From: Xanthomonas sp. Leaf148
GTDB lineage: Bacteria; Pseudomonadota; Gammaproteobacteria; Xanthomonadales; Xanthomonadaceae
NCBI RefSeq assembly: GCF_001423585.1
Contig: NZ_LMOP01000008.1
Span: 1,315,118 to 1,379,117, forward strand
DNA length: 64,000 nucleotides
Reading direction: 5' to 3'
Shown: positions 17,035 to 24,504 of the stretch, piece by piece
Layout of the letters: the number at the start of each line of letters is the position of its first letter
How positions within the stretch are numbered: the stretch's first letter is position 1
Notes under the pieces: generated by a model
The model's database searches: none
What the model was told of the DNA's origin: nothing
What the model saw: the letters and a program-made list of their open reading frames with translations, nothing else
Made by a program: the position numbers and the translations under genes

Positions 17035-18825
17035 TCAGTCGGTGGTGGCGACCGGCCGGCTGCTCAGCGTTTCGGCCTGCTGCACCATGCGCAGGAAGTC
17101 GGCGCGATAGCCGAAGCGGTCCTTGCCGATGCTGCCTGCTGCCAAGGCGCGCAGCTGCGGATAATCCCAACCGTGCAACTGGTTGCCGCCGCGCAGACGT
17201 TGGCCGAAACCAGCGACCGCTGCCGCAAACCGGAACGCGTCGCTGGAGGCGGCCAGCGCAACCTGCTGGTCGCTGCGGATGACGGTGTCCAGCAGGCGGC
17301 TGCGGTGCGCGTCCGGCAATTTGTAGCGCAGCTTGAGATGGGCAAGCTCGTTGCCATTGTCTGCGGCCGGGCGTTTGGCTTTAGTGGCATACCGTAGCGG
17401 GTCGACCGAGGCTTCACCGCGTGCGGGGGTGATTTCATACAGTGCGGTGACGCTGTGGCCTGCGCCGATGTCGCCAGCGTCGACCTGGTCGTTGTTGAAA
17501 TCTTCGCGGCGCAGTGCGCGGTTTTCATAGCCGATCAGGCGGTATTCCTGCACGGTGGCCGGGTTGAACTCGACCTGGATCTTGACGTCGCGCGCGATGG
17601 TTTCCAGCGTGGCGCCCAGTTCGTGGGTCAACACCTTGCGCGCTTCCAGCGGCGAATCGATGTAGGCGTAGGCACCGTCGCCGGCGTCGGCCAATTGCTC
17701 CATCAAGGTGTCGTTGTAGTTGCCGGTGCCAAAGCCGAGCGTGGACAACGCCACACCGGAACGGCGCTTTTCGGCCACCATGCCCTTGAGCGTATCGAAG
17801 TCGGTGACGCCCACATTGAAGTCGCCATCGGTGGCCAGCAGGATGCGGTTGATGCCGCCACGCAGATAACTCTGCTGCGCTGCCTTGTAGGCCAGCTCGA
17901 TGCCGCTGGCGCCGGCAGTGCCGCCGCCCGATTGCAGGCTGTCGATGGCTTCGACGATGCGTGCTTGCTGATTACCTGACGTGGGCGGCAACACCACGGC
18001 GGTGTTGCCGGCGTAGGTCACCAAGGTGATGCGGTCCTGCGCGCGCAGCTGGCGTGTCAGCAGCTTGAGCGAGGACTGCAACAGCGGCAGCTTGTCGGGC
18101 GCATCCATCGAGCCGGAGACGTCGACCAGGAACACCAGGTTGGCTGCCGGCATGGCGGACGCGGGGACATCGCGGCCGGTAATGCCGATGCGCAATAGCA
18201 CGCTGTTCTTGTTCCAGGGCGTGGGCGCCAGTTCGGTACGCACGGCAAACGGTTGGCCGTCGCGGGGTGCGGGGTCGTCGTAGCGGAAGTAGTTGATCAT
18301 CTCTTCCACACGCACTGCATCGACCGGCGGCAGGCTGCCACTGGTGAGATAGCGCCGCACATTGCTGTAGCTGCCGGTGTCGACGTCGATGCTGAAGGTA
18401 GACACCGGATTGTCTGCGGCCTGCACGACCGGGTTGTCGCTGAGGGTCTGGTAGGTTTCGCGATTCTCGGCCGGTGTTATCGACGCAATGGGTGGTGCGG
18501 GCATGGACCGATCCGGCAGTGCGTGCTTGGCCATCAGCGTGGCCGCAGGTGCTTGCCGCGCAAGTGCGCCATTGGCACTCTGCGGCGCCGCGGGTGCTGG
18601 CGGGCTGGGCGCATAGACCATGTCAGCCTGGCTTGGTTGTATCGGTGCGGGATCCGCGAGCACGGGTGGACGCGCGGGTTGGGGTTCGGGTTTGGCTGCG
18701 GGCGTATACGCGATCTCGCCGGTGTAGGGGGGCGATGACGGCGGGTCGCCAACGACGGGTGCGGTGGGCTCGTGCGAGCAGGCGCTCAGCAGCAGGGCGA
18801 GCGCGAGAAGGCTGTGACGTGGCAT
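17035..18825 (-). CDS. vWA-domain lipoprotein, YfbK type
   Basis: 596 aa. It opens with a lipoprotein signal (SLLALALLLSAC, lipobox Cys at about residue 16), so it should be membrane-anchored. A Pro-rich spacer follows. Then comes the vWF_A-associated N-terminal domain (FSIDVDTGSYSNVRRYL, EEMINYF), then a von Willebrand A domain with a MIDAS site (FLVDVSGSMDAP, DGDFNVG), then a C-terminal DUF3520-like domain. YfbK-like proteins often sit beside ECF sigma genes, as here; their biochemical role is poorly known. The ATG has an AAAGGATT ribosome site. It is first in a three-gene overlapping operon. Confidence 0.88.
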   Translation of the reverse strand: MPRHSLLALALLLSACSHEPTAPVVGDPPSSPPYTGEIAYTPAAKPEPQPARPPVLADPAPIQPSQADMVYAPSPPAPAAPQSANGALARQAPAATLMAKHALPDRSMPAPPIASITPAENRETYQTLSDNPVVQAADNPVSTFSIDVDTGSYSNVRRYLTSGSLPPVDAVRVEEMINYFRYDDPAPRDGQPFAVRTELAPTPWNKNSVLLRIGITGRDVPASAMPAANLVFLVDVSGSMDAPDKLPLLQSSLKLLTRQLRAQDRITLVTYAGNTAVVLPPTSGNQQARIVEAIDSLQSGGGTAGASGIELAYKAAQQSYLRGGINRILLATDGDFNVGVTDFDTLKGMVAEKRRSGVALSTLGFGTGNYNDTLMEQLADAGDGAYAYIDSPLEARKVLTHELGATLETIARDVKIQVEFNPATVQEYRLIGYENRALRREDFNNDQVDAGDIGAGHSVTALYEITPARGEASVDPLRYATKAKRPAADNGNELAHLKLRYKLPDAHRSRLLDTVIRSDQQVALAASSDAFRFAAAVAGFGQRLRGGNQLHGWDYPQLRALAAGSIGKDRFGYRADFLRMVQQAETLSSRPVATTD

Positions 18826-19456
18826 GGGAATCCTTTGCGTGGCGATGACGAAGTGGGTAACAACCAGACAGCCCGAGGTCGCCGTGCACTGCGCCTCTGT
18901 AGGTAAAACGGGCCAGCGCGGGAAATGGGGTTAACTGAAGAAAGATTTTTTGCGATGGGCTTGCGATTGGGTTTGGCGATAGCTGGTGCTGCTTCGTGGC
19001 TGCCGCCTGCGGACGTCTGGTCCGCCCACCGCAATCCCTTTCCCTTGGGCAAGGAAAACGCCTTTTTCGGGACCGCCGGGAGGTGTGCAGGTCTTCCTCA
19101 GGCCCGGTGCTCTGTCCGATGGACGTTGGCGCGTGCAGTGGCCAGCACGCTCAGCAATTGCATCGATACCAGCCAGAGAGGGAGTGGCTAACACAACCAC
19201 TTCGCTCACCACCAGGCGGCCACGACCGGTGCCCGGTGCGGCATGCCCCTTGTCCACTCCGGCTCGGAGCGCGCCATCCGCCTCTACCTGACGACCACTC
19301 GCTACTTTTGGCTCGCCGCGCTAAGCCAGGCGCGGTTGTGCATGGATCCGCACCGGTTGCGCACGGCAATGCGGTTTATCCGCAGCCAGCGCTGTCGCAT
19401 GATGGGAGGCTGCGGCGCAGTGCGCGGCATCTGTTTCCGTCATGGAGTTCGCCTGG
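18826..19456. other. Intergenic stretch without a supported gene
   Basis: About 630 bases between the vWA gene and the divergent glycosylasparaginase. Several small open frames exist, but none has a ribosome site plus recognisable protein content. I see no RNA gene or clear terminator. It must contain the promoters for both divergent operons. Confidence 0.5.
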
Positions 19457-20521
19457 ATGATTCAACGTCGTCATTTCCTCAAGAGCGCCACGCTGGGCGC
19501 CATTGCTTCCGGTCTGGCCGGGTGGGGCGCACGTGCGCAGGCCGCAGCGAAATCCACCGCAGCAGCACGCCCTGCGGCCTTGCCGGCGGGCGCGGCGCGA
19601 GTGATCTCGACCTGGGATTTCGGCGTGGCCGCCAATCAGGCCGCGTGGCAAATCCTGAGTGCCGGCGGTATCGCGCTGGATGCAGTGGAAGCAGGTGTGC
19701 GCGTGCCAGAAGCGGACCCGACCAATCCCACCGTTGGCCTGGGCGGGTATCCGGATCGCGACGGTCGAGTGACGCTGGATGCCTGCATCATGGATCACCT
19801 GGGCAATTGCGGCGCGGTGGCATCGCTGGAAGATGTGGTGCATGCCATTTCGGTGGCGCGCGCGGTGATGGAAAAAACCCCGCACGTAATGCTGGTCGGC
19901 GATGGTGCGCGGCAGTTCGCGTTGGAACAGGGCTTTCCTAAGACCAAGCTGCTCACTCCAAGTTCGGAAGCGGCGTGGAAGCAGTGGTTGAAGACGTCCA
20001 AGTATTCGCCCGAAGCCAATGTGGAAAACCGCGCATGGCGCGACGCCAAATTGCCCGGCGGTAAAGACAATCACGACACCATCGGCATGTTGGCGTTGGA
20101 TGCGCACGGCAATCTCTCCGGTGCCTGCACCACCAGCGGCATGGCGTGGAAGATGCATGGCCGGGTTGGCGACAGCCCGATCATCGGTGCCGGCCTGTAC
20201 GTGGATAACGAGGTGGGCGGCGCGACCTCCACTGGCGTGGGCGAAGAAGTGATTCGTAACGTGGGCAGTTTTGCAGTGGTGGAAATGATGCGCCAAGGCA
20301 AGTCGCCGGCCGATGCCTGCCGCGAGGTGGTGATGCGGTTGATCCACCGCAAGCCGGAATTGACGCGTACGTTGCAGGTCGGGTTTTTGGCGATGAACAA
20401 ACGTGGCGAAGTGGGAGCGTTTGCGATCCAGAAAGGCTTTAGTTACGCGGTATGCGATGCGACGCGGCAGGACCTGCTGGTGCCCGGCGAAAGCCACTAC
20501 ACCCAGGAGCCTGCGGCATGA
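19457..20521 (+). CDS. N4-(beta-N-acetylglucosaminyl)-L-asparaginase (glycosylasparaginase)
   Basis: Ntn-hydrolase (354 aa) that splits the GlcNAc-Asn bond left after N-glycoprotein breakdown. The autocleavage site HDTIGMLALD is present; Thr208 becomes the N-terminal nucleophile of the beta chain. Substrate residues follow in GRVGDSPIIGAG and GATSTGVGEE. The N-terminus RRHFLKSATLGAIASGLAG is a twin-arginine-type signal, so the enzyme should act in the periplasm. ATG 19457 has a GGAG site nine bases upstream and gives the clean signal; ATG 19442 lacks one. cutC overlaps by four bases. It fits functionally with the glycosidases further right. Confidence 0.93.
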   Translation: MIQRRHFLKSATLGAIASGLAGWGARAQAAAKSTAAARPAALPAGAARVISTWDFGVAANQAAWQILSAGGIALDAVEAGVRVPEADPTNPTVGLGGYPDRDGRVTLDACIMDHLGNCGAVASLEDVVHAISVARAVMEKTPHVMLVGDGARQFALEQGFPKTKLLTPSSEAAWKQWLKTSKYSPEANVENRAWRDAKLPGGKDNHDTIGMLALDAHGNLSGACTTSGMAWKMHGRVGDSPIIGAGLYVDNEVGGATSTGVGEEVIRNVGSFAVVEMMRQGKSPADACREVVMRLIHRKPELTRTLQVGFLAMNKRGEVGAFAIQKGFSYAVCDATRQDLLVPGESHYTQEPAA

Positions 20522-21264
20522 GCGCAGCTGACAAGTCGGTGGCGATGGGGCTTGAGGTGGCCGCCGACTCGGTGGGCTCGGCGCTGGCCGCGCAGCAGGG
20601 CGGTGCGATGCGTGTGGAACTCTGCGGCGGGCTGGATGGCGGTGGCTTGACGCCCTCGTTCGGCACGTTGGCGGTGGTGCGTGAGCGCTTGCAGATTCCG
20701 TTGTATGTCTTGATTCGCCCGCGCGTGGGCGACTTCGTGTTCGATGCCGCCGAGGTCGAGGCGATGCAGCGCGATGTGGAGCAGTGCGTGCGGTTGGGTT
20801 GCGATGGCGTGGTGCTGGGCGCGCTGGATCGGCACGGACAGGTCGATATGGCCACGATGCGTGTATTGATCGAAGCGGCTGGAGCGCTGGGCGTGACCTT
20901 CCATCGTGCGATCGATGTGAGTGCCGATCCGGCACGCGCACTGGAAGACGCGATCGCGCTGGGCTGCGAGCGCGTGCTGACCTCGGGCGCGCGGGCGAGT
21001 GCGTTGGAGGGCATCGACACCATCGCTGCGCTGGTGGCGCAGGCCGCCGGCCGCATCGACATCATGCCCGGAGCCGGGGTGTCCGAGCACACCCTTGCAG
21101 CCTTGCGTGCGCGGACTGGCGCGCATGAATTTCATGCCTCCTTGCGCGGGCCGGTGGCCGCACAGGTGCATGCGCCGCATGCCTACATCAGCGACCTGGG
21201 TGGCGATTACCAACGCACGGATGTGGAGCGTGTGCGGCGTCTCGTGGCGTTGCTGCGCGGGTGA
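20518..21264 (+). CDS. cutC: CutC family protein
   Basis: 248-aa TIM-barrel protein. The CutC signatures are present: the opening LEVAADSVGSALAAQQGGA with RVELCGGLDGGGLTPS, then YVLIRPRVGDFVF, TFHRAIDVSADP, RVLTSGARASALEG and IMPGAGVSE. It was originally named for copper homeostasis in E. coli, but the enzymatic role is unsettled. Its ATG overlaps the glycosylasparaginase stop (ATGA), so the two are co-expressed. Confidence 0.92.
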   Translation: MSAADKSVAMGLEVAADSVGSALAAQQGGAMRVELCGGLDGGGLTPSFGTLAVVRERLQIPLYVLIRPRVGDFVFDAAEVEAMQRDVEQCVRLGCDGVVLGALDRHGQVDMATMRVLIEAAGALGVTFHRAIDVSADPARALEDAIALGCERVLTSGARASALEGIDTIAALVAQAAGRIDIMPGAGVSEHTLAALRARTGAHEFHASLRGPVAAQVHAPHAYISDLGGDYQRTDVERVRRLVALLRG

Positions 21265-21605
21265 GTTGCGCGTGCGTTGTGCGTAGCTGATGTGCGTTAT
21301 CGATGACAACATCTCACGCTGCGGGTTGGGCAGCAGCGCCGCGAGCGGGGGAGGGGGCGTAGATTGTTTTGCCTTCTTTCTTGGGAACACTGGCGCGGAA
21401 CAGACCATCAAGGGCAATGCCGATGTGCCTCTTTCCCGCTGGGAAAAGTGGGCGGGGTAATAAGGGTACGAGGCGATCGGCCGGCACCAGCTCGCAGCGC
21501 GCTGCCTGCGTTAACCCCATTATCTTTTTGAGGCCGGCAGCGCTTGCAGGCACTCGCCCAACGTTGCAACGCGCGTGTTCGCCAGGCACGCCAAGCTACG
21601 CCGTA

Positions 21606-21715
21606 CCCTCATCCGCCCCTGCGGGGCACCTTCTCCCGAGGGGAGAAAGGATCAGAACTCCGTTGCCCTCGGCAGAGCTTCTCTCCGCTCGGGAGAGAGG
21701 TTGGGGTGGGGGTAG
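21606..21715. repeat. CTCATCCGCC / CTTCTCCCG palindromic intergenic repeat, copy 1
   Basis: A copy of a repeat found several times in this window. It begins CCTCATCCGCCCCTGCGG, continues into CACCTTCTCCCGAGGGGAG, and is followed by an inverted partner rich in GGGAGAGAGG. It can fold into a long hairpin and lies at the 3' sides of both cutC and the convergent sialidase-like gene. The rest of the 21265-21857 gap holds no gene I can support. Confidence 0.85.
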
Positions 21716-21857
21716 TCACGTTCGCGGTTTACCTGCCACGACGTGCATTCAACGTGTTTGAAGTGACGCTGAGAACACAGCAGACAGCGCGCAACACCAC
21801 GGTAGTGCTTATCGATAGCGACTCCGACGCAGCCGCATCCACCGCGCTTGTTGCGTG

Positions 21858-22928
21858 TTATTCGCCGCCACCAAGCCGCGCCGGATCGACCACCACATGC
21901 TTGATGCGCTGACGCTTCCAGGTGTAGCTGATGTGCACCAGCCCGTCGCGGGTCTGGATCACCGCCGGATACGAAAATTCGTCTTTTGCGCTGTCTTCCA
22001 GTGTCAACACGCGCTGCCAGCGCACGCCATCGTCGGACACCGCCACGGCCAGGGTACCGCGCCCGTCCCACCAGTCCTTGCCGGCAATACCGGGGTTATA
22101 GACCAGGAGCGAGCGACCATCGCGCAGCGTCACCGCATCGGTGCCGGAGTTGGGGTTTTCCACATCGAGCAACTGCATCGGCTGCCAATGCAGGCCGCCA
22201 TCGTGCGAAAAGGTGCTGAAGAGTTTGTTCTGCTGGCTGCGGCCCAGCGCCTGCAAGCGGCCATCGGTGTGCAGCAACAGACTGGGCTGGATCGCACCGA
22301 TCACGCTGGGGTCGTTGAGCGGCATGCCGCGCTGCCAGTGCTCACCGTCGTCGTCGCTCCATTCGAGATGCGCACGCCAACCGCGATCTTCGCTGCTGCT
22401 TGGTGCCAGGATGCGCCCGCTCGGCAGTTGCACGGGTTTGTTCTTGATCGGCCCAAGGATGCCGTTAGGCAACGGCTGTGGCGCAGACCAATGCGTTCCA
22501 TCGTCGGCTGAGGTCATGCGCAGCCCCCACCATTGCCGCGGGTTGGGGCCGAGCTTGTAAAACAGCTGCACCAGGCCAGTGGTCGATTGAAACAGCACCG
22601 GGTTCCAGGCCGGCACGGTCGCGCCCTGTTTGCCGGCACGCGTGCCATCGGCGATGCGACGCGGTGGCTGCCAGTGCTGTGCGTCGCGCTGGGTCAGCCA
22701 GATGCCGACGTCGGCCGCGCCTTCGTGCGCGCCCCCGAACCAGGCAGCCAGCAGGCGGCCATCGCGGGTCTCCAATAACGTGGAGGCATGCGCCTGCGGG
22801 GTAGGTGCCGGGTCGGCGATGAACTCGCTGAGCACGATCGGCGAAGGCGGCGAGGCGGGCGCCTGTGCCCCGGCGATAAAGGCGGCAAGGCTGGCAATCA
22901 GGCCAATCAGCAGGCGTGGCGAAGCCAT
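21858..22928 (-). CDS. Sialidase-fold (BNR repeat) exported protein
   Basis: 356 aa with an N-terminal signal peptide (about residues 1-22, ending AGAQA). At least four Asp-box-like turns are visible: SADDGTHW, SDDDGEHW, SHDGGLHW and VSDDGVRW. They mark a six-bladed propeller of the GH33/sialidase clan. An early ETRDGRLLAAWFGG segment resembles the strand after the first catalytic Arg in this clan. I cannot place the full Arg triad and Tyr/Glu pair, and plants lack common sialic acid, so the substrate is open. It may hydrolyse another nonulosonate or a rhamno/galacto-linkage. It is likely periplasmic or secreted. Stand-alone gene convergent with cutC. Confidence 0.75.
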   Translation of the reverse strand: MASPRLLIGLIASLAAFIAGAQAPASPPSPIVLSEFIADPAPTPQAHASTLLETRDGRLLAAWFGGAHEGAADVGIWLTQRDAQHWQPPRRIADGTRAGKQGATVPAWNPVLFQSTTGLVQLFYKLGPNPRQWWGLRMTSADDGTHWSAPQPLPNGILGPIKNKPVQLPSGRILAPSSSEDRGWRAHLEWSDDDGEHWQRGMPLNDPSVIGAIQPSLLLHTDGRLQALGRSQQNKLFSTFSHDGGLHWQPMQLLDVENPNSGTDAVTLRDGRSLLVYNPGIAGKDWWDGRGTLAVAVSDDGVRWQRVLTLEDSAKDEFSYPAVIQTRDGLVHISYTWKRQRIKHVVVDPARLGGGE

Positions 22929-23039
22929 CGTGGTCCAGTCCTGTGCGGATTTTAAAAATACCTATTTATTATCTCTTAAATACCATGTGCTCTGGTCATC
23001 GCAGGCGGCCTTGGTCGCCTTCTACTGCGAGGACCCGCG

Positions 23040-23125
23040 ATGTCGTCGCGCCCGCTCTGCCCGTTGCGCTGGCTGGCCGCCTTTGGCCTCAGCGCGCTGA
23101 CCCTGCCTTGAGCCATTGCGCAAAA
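23040..23125 (+). pseudogene. Broken signal-peptide gene remnant
   Basis: From ATG 23040, behind a GAGGA ribosome site, the frame reads a textbook signal peptide (RWLAAFGLSALTLP). It then hits TGA at 23109-23111, and on reading through continues AIAQ, a plausible cleavage site. A single change from TGG to TGA would explain this. Beyond it no recognisable protein continues, so the gene is presumably decayed. The rest of the 22929-23321 gap holds nothing else. Confidence 0.45.
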
Positions 23126-23321
23126 CGTTGCAGAGGTGACTGCGACGTCCGTTGCGAAGCTGCGCTGCGAGGGTTCAGGCGCGGGACTGCACGCCGCTAT
23201 CGGGAGGGCATGGTGTGTTGTGTCTTGCGGCCTGGTCTGTGGAGCGCGATGCGGTCGACAGCCGCCGAGCTTGGCTGCCGGGGCACGTAACGCCGTGCGT
23301 TCGTTCACGCAGGAGCGCAGC

Positions 23322-23606
23322 ATGGCTTTTCCAACCGCAGCCGACAATCAGATCACCGATGCCGTCACCCACTCCAACGTCAAGGTCATCGGCGAGGCGC
23401 CTGCCATGGCAATGGGCACGATCTACCAGAGCATGGCCCAAGCGGCCGGCATCCTGTTCCAGAACGCGGTAGCGGCGCAGCAGCAACAGAACACGCTGGC
23501 GCAGGCCGCGACCAACCAGGGCGTGATGCAGATTTACGGTGTGGATACCACGGCGTTAGCCGATGCCACCGAGACGGTTGCGCAGGCAGGCGTGTCCGAT
23601 ACCTGA
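23322..23606 (+). CDS. RebB-family R-body protein
   Basis: 94 aa matching the RebB-type R-body subunit pattern: an opening with DNQITDAVTHSNVKVIGEAP, then AMAMGTIYQSMAQAAGILFQNA and a Gln-rich VAAQQQQNTLAQAATNQGV. R-bodies are retractable protein ribbons, known from Paramecium endosymbionts (killing trait) and encoded in many free-living proteobacteria. ATG 23322 has a clear AGGAG site. Reb clusters usually hold several rebB paralogues plus a regulator. Here I find just one, so it is an orphan or the remains of a cluster. The small convergent gene downstream may be related. Confidence 0.82.
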   Translation: MAFPTAADNQITDAVTHSNVKVIGEAPAMAMGTIYQSMAQAAGILFQNAVAAQQQQNTLAQAATNQGVMQIYGVDTTALADATETVAQAGVSDT

Positions 23607-23706
23607 GCAGCCTGCCGACGGTGCTCAACGCGTTTGAATAACGCTGCGGGCTGGGCGTTGGCAAGTGTGCACCGCAGTCGGCAGCGGCGCACGCGTCGGG
23701 CCGTGC

Positions 23707-23910
23707 TTAGGCGGCGTTCTCGTCGCGCACCTGTGGCGGCAACAGTGTCTGCGGTTTCTTGGCCGACTGGGTCTGGCACAGGAACGTCATCATGTGCGCC
23801 GCTTCGGTGCTGCCCATGGGCTTGCTCTGGACCTGCTCTGCAAACGCGTGCTGGGTGTGCTCCGGGGCAACGGAGGTGGAATCTTGGGCAACAACGGTGG
23901 ACGACGACAT
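23707..23910 (-). CDS. Small protein of unknown function next to rebB
   Basis: 67 aa, hydrophilic, Gln/Ser/Thr-rich with no membrane segment or signal. I do not recognise a family. The start is well supported: ATG 23910 is preceded by CAGGAGCG at proper spacing. It is convergent with rebB (100-base gap). The character (AEQVQSKPMGSTEAAHMM) could fit an accessory of the R-body locus, but that is only an inference from position. Confidence 0.5.
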   Translation of the reverse strand: MSSSTVVAQDSTSVAPEHTQHAFAEQVQSKPMGSTEAAHMMTFLCQTQSAKKPQTLLPPQVRDENAA

Positions 23911-24182
23911 GCAACGCTCCTGGAACCTGCAATCAGGCCGTCTACGTAGCAACCAAAGCGCCCCCGTAACGGTGTCAGCCGGTGATCTTGCCTGGAATAT
24001 GGTCCGCCCGATACCAGGACGGCAACGGGCGGTACAGGTGCACCGGACTTCCAGATAACGGCGCGCAAGGCGCGGTCTGAAGGGGCGGCAGTTGAGGCGC
24101 CTTGCACCGAGTTGGTTGGCGGTGGGTTTGGCGGTGGCGAGCGATGCAGGCTGCCCTGCAGTGCGTGCGGCTTGCCCCGTAG

Positions 24183-24271
24183 CCTCACCCCAACGCCTTC
24201 TCCCGAAGGGAGAGTGGCTTTGATTTCCCTTCTCCCCTCAGGAGAAGGTGCCCCGCAGGGGCGGATGAGGG
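24183..24271. repeat. Palindromic intergenic repeat, copy 2
   Basis: CCTCACCCCAACGCCTTCTCCCG followed some 60 bases later by the inverted form GGAGAAGGTGCC...GGATGAGG. It lies in the 23911-24504 gap, which otherwise holds no supported gene. Confidence 0.85.
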
Positions 24272-24410
24272 TGCGGCGTAACTTCGTCTGGTTGTCGAAC
24301 AAACGCTTTGTGGAACGGCACGCTTGCCCGCGAACGCTGGTGGGTTTAAAGCGCTGATGGGTTTGACGCGTGCGGCGCCCCTTCATCTGATACATGCGGC
24401 CCGCCCAGTG

Positions 24411-24447
24411 CCCTCACCCCAACCCCTCTCCCGAGGGGAGAGGGGCT
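24411..24447. repeat. Palindromic intergenic repeat, copy 3 (short)
   Basis: CCCTCACCCCAACCCCTCTCCCGAGGGGAGAGG, a short version of the same element. It sits 58 bases beyond the 3' end of the GH35 gene, where it could stabilise or terminate its transcript. Confidence 0.8.
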
Positions 24448-24504
24448 TTGAGTTGAGTGTTGCAGTTACTTACCACCTTCTGGATCTGCGCGAAGGTGAC
24501 GTCA

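Noticed and set aside
18925-19191. Small ORF with a hydrophobic start in the vWA/glycosylasparaginase gap
   Set aside because: No ribosome site and the latter half is not protein-like.
21314-21589. Small ORF with MGLTQAARCEL, similar to text at 24324-24400
   Set aside because: Looks like a dispersed intergenic repeat read as protein; no ribosome site.
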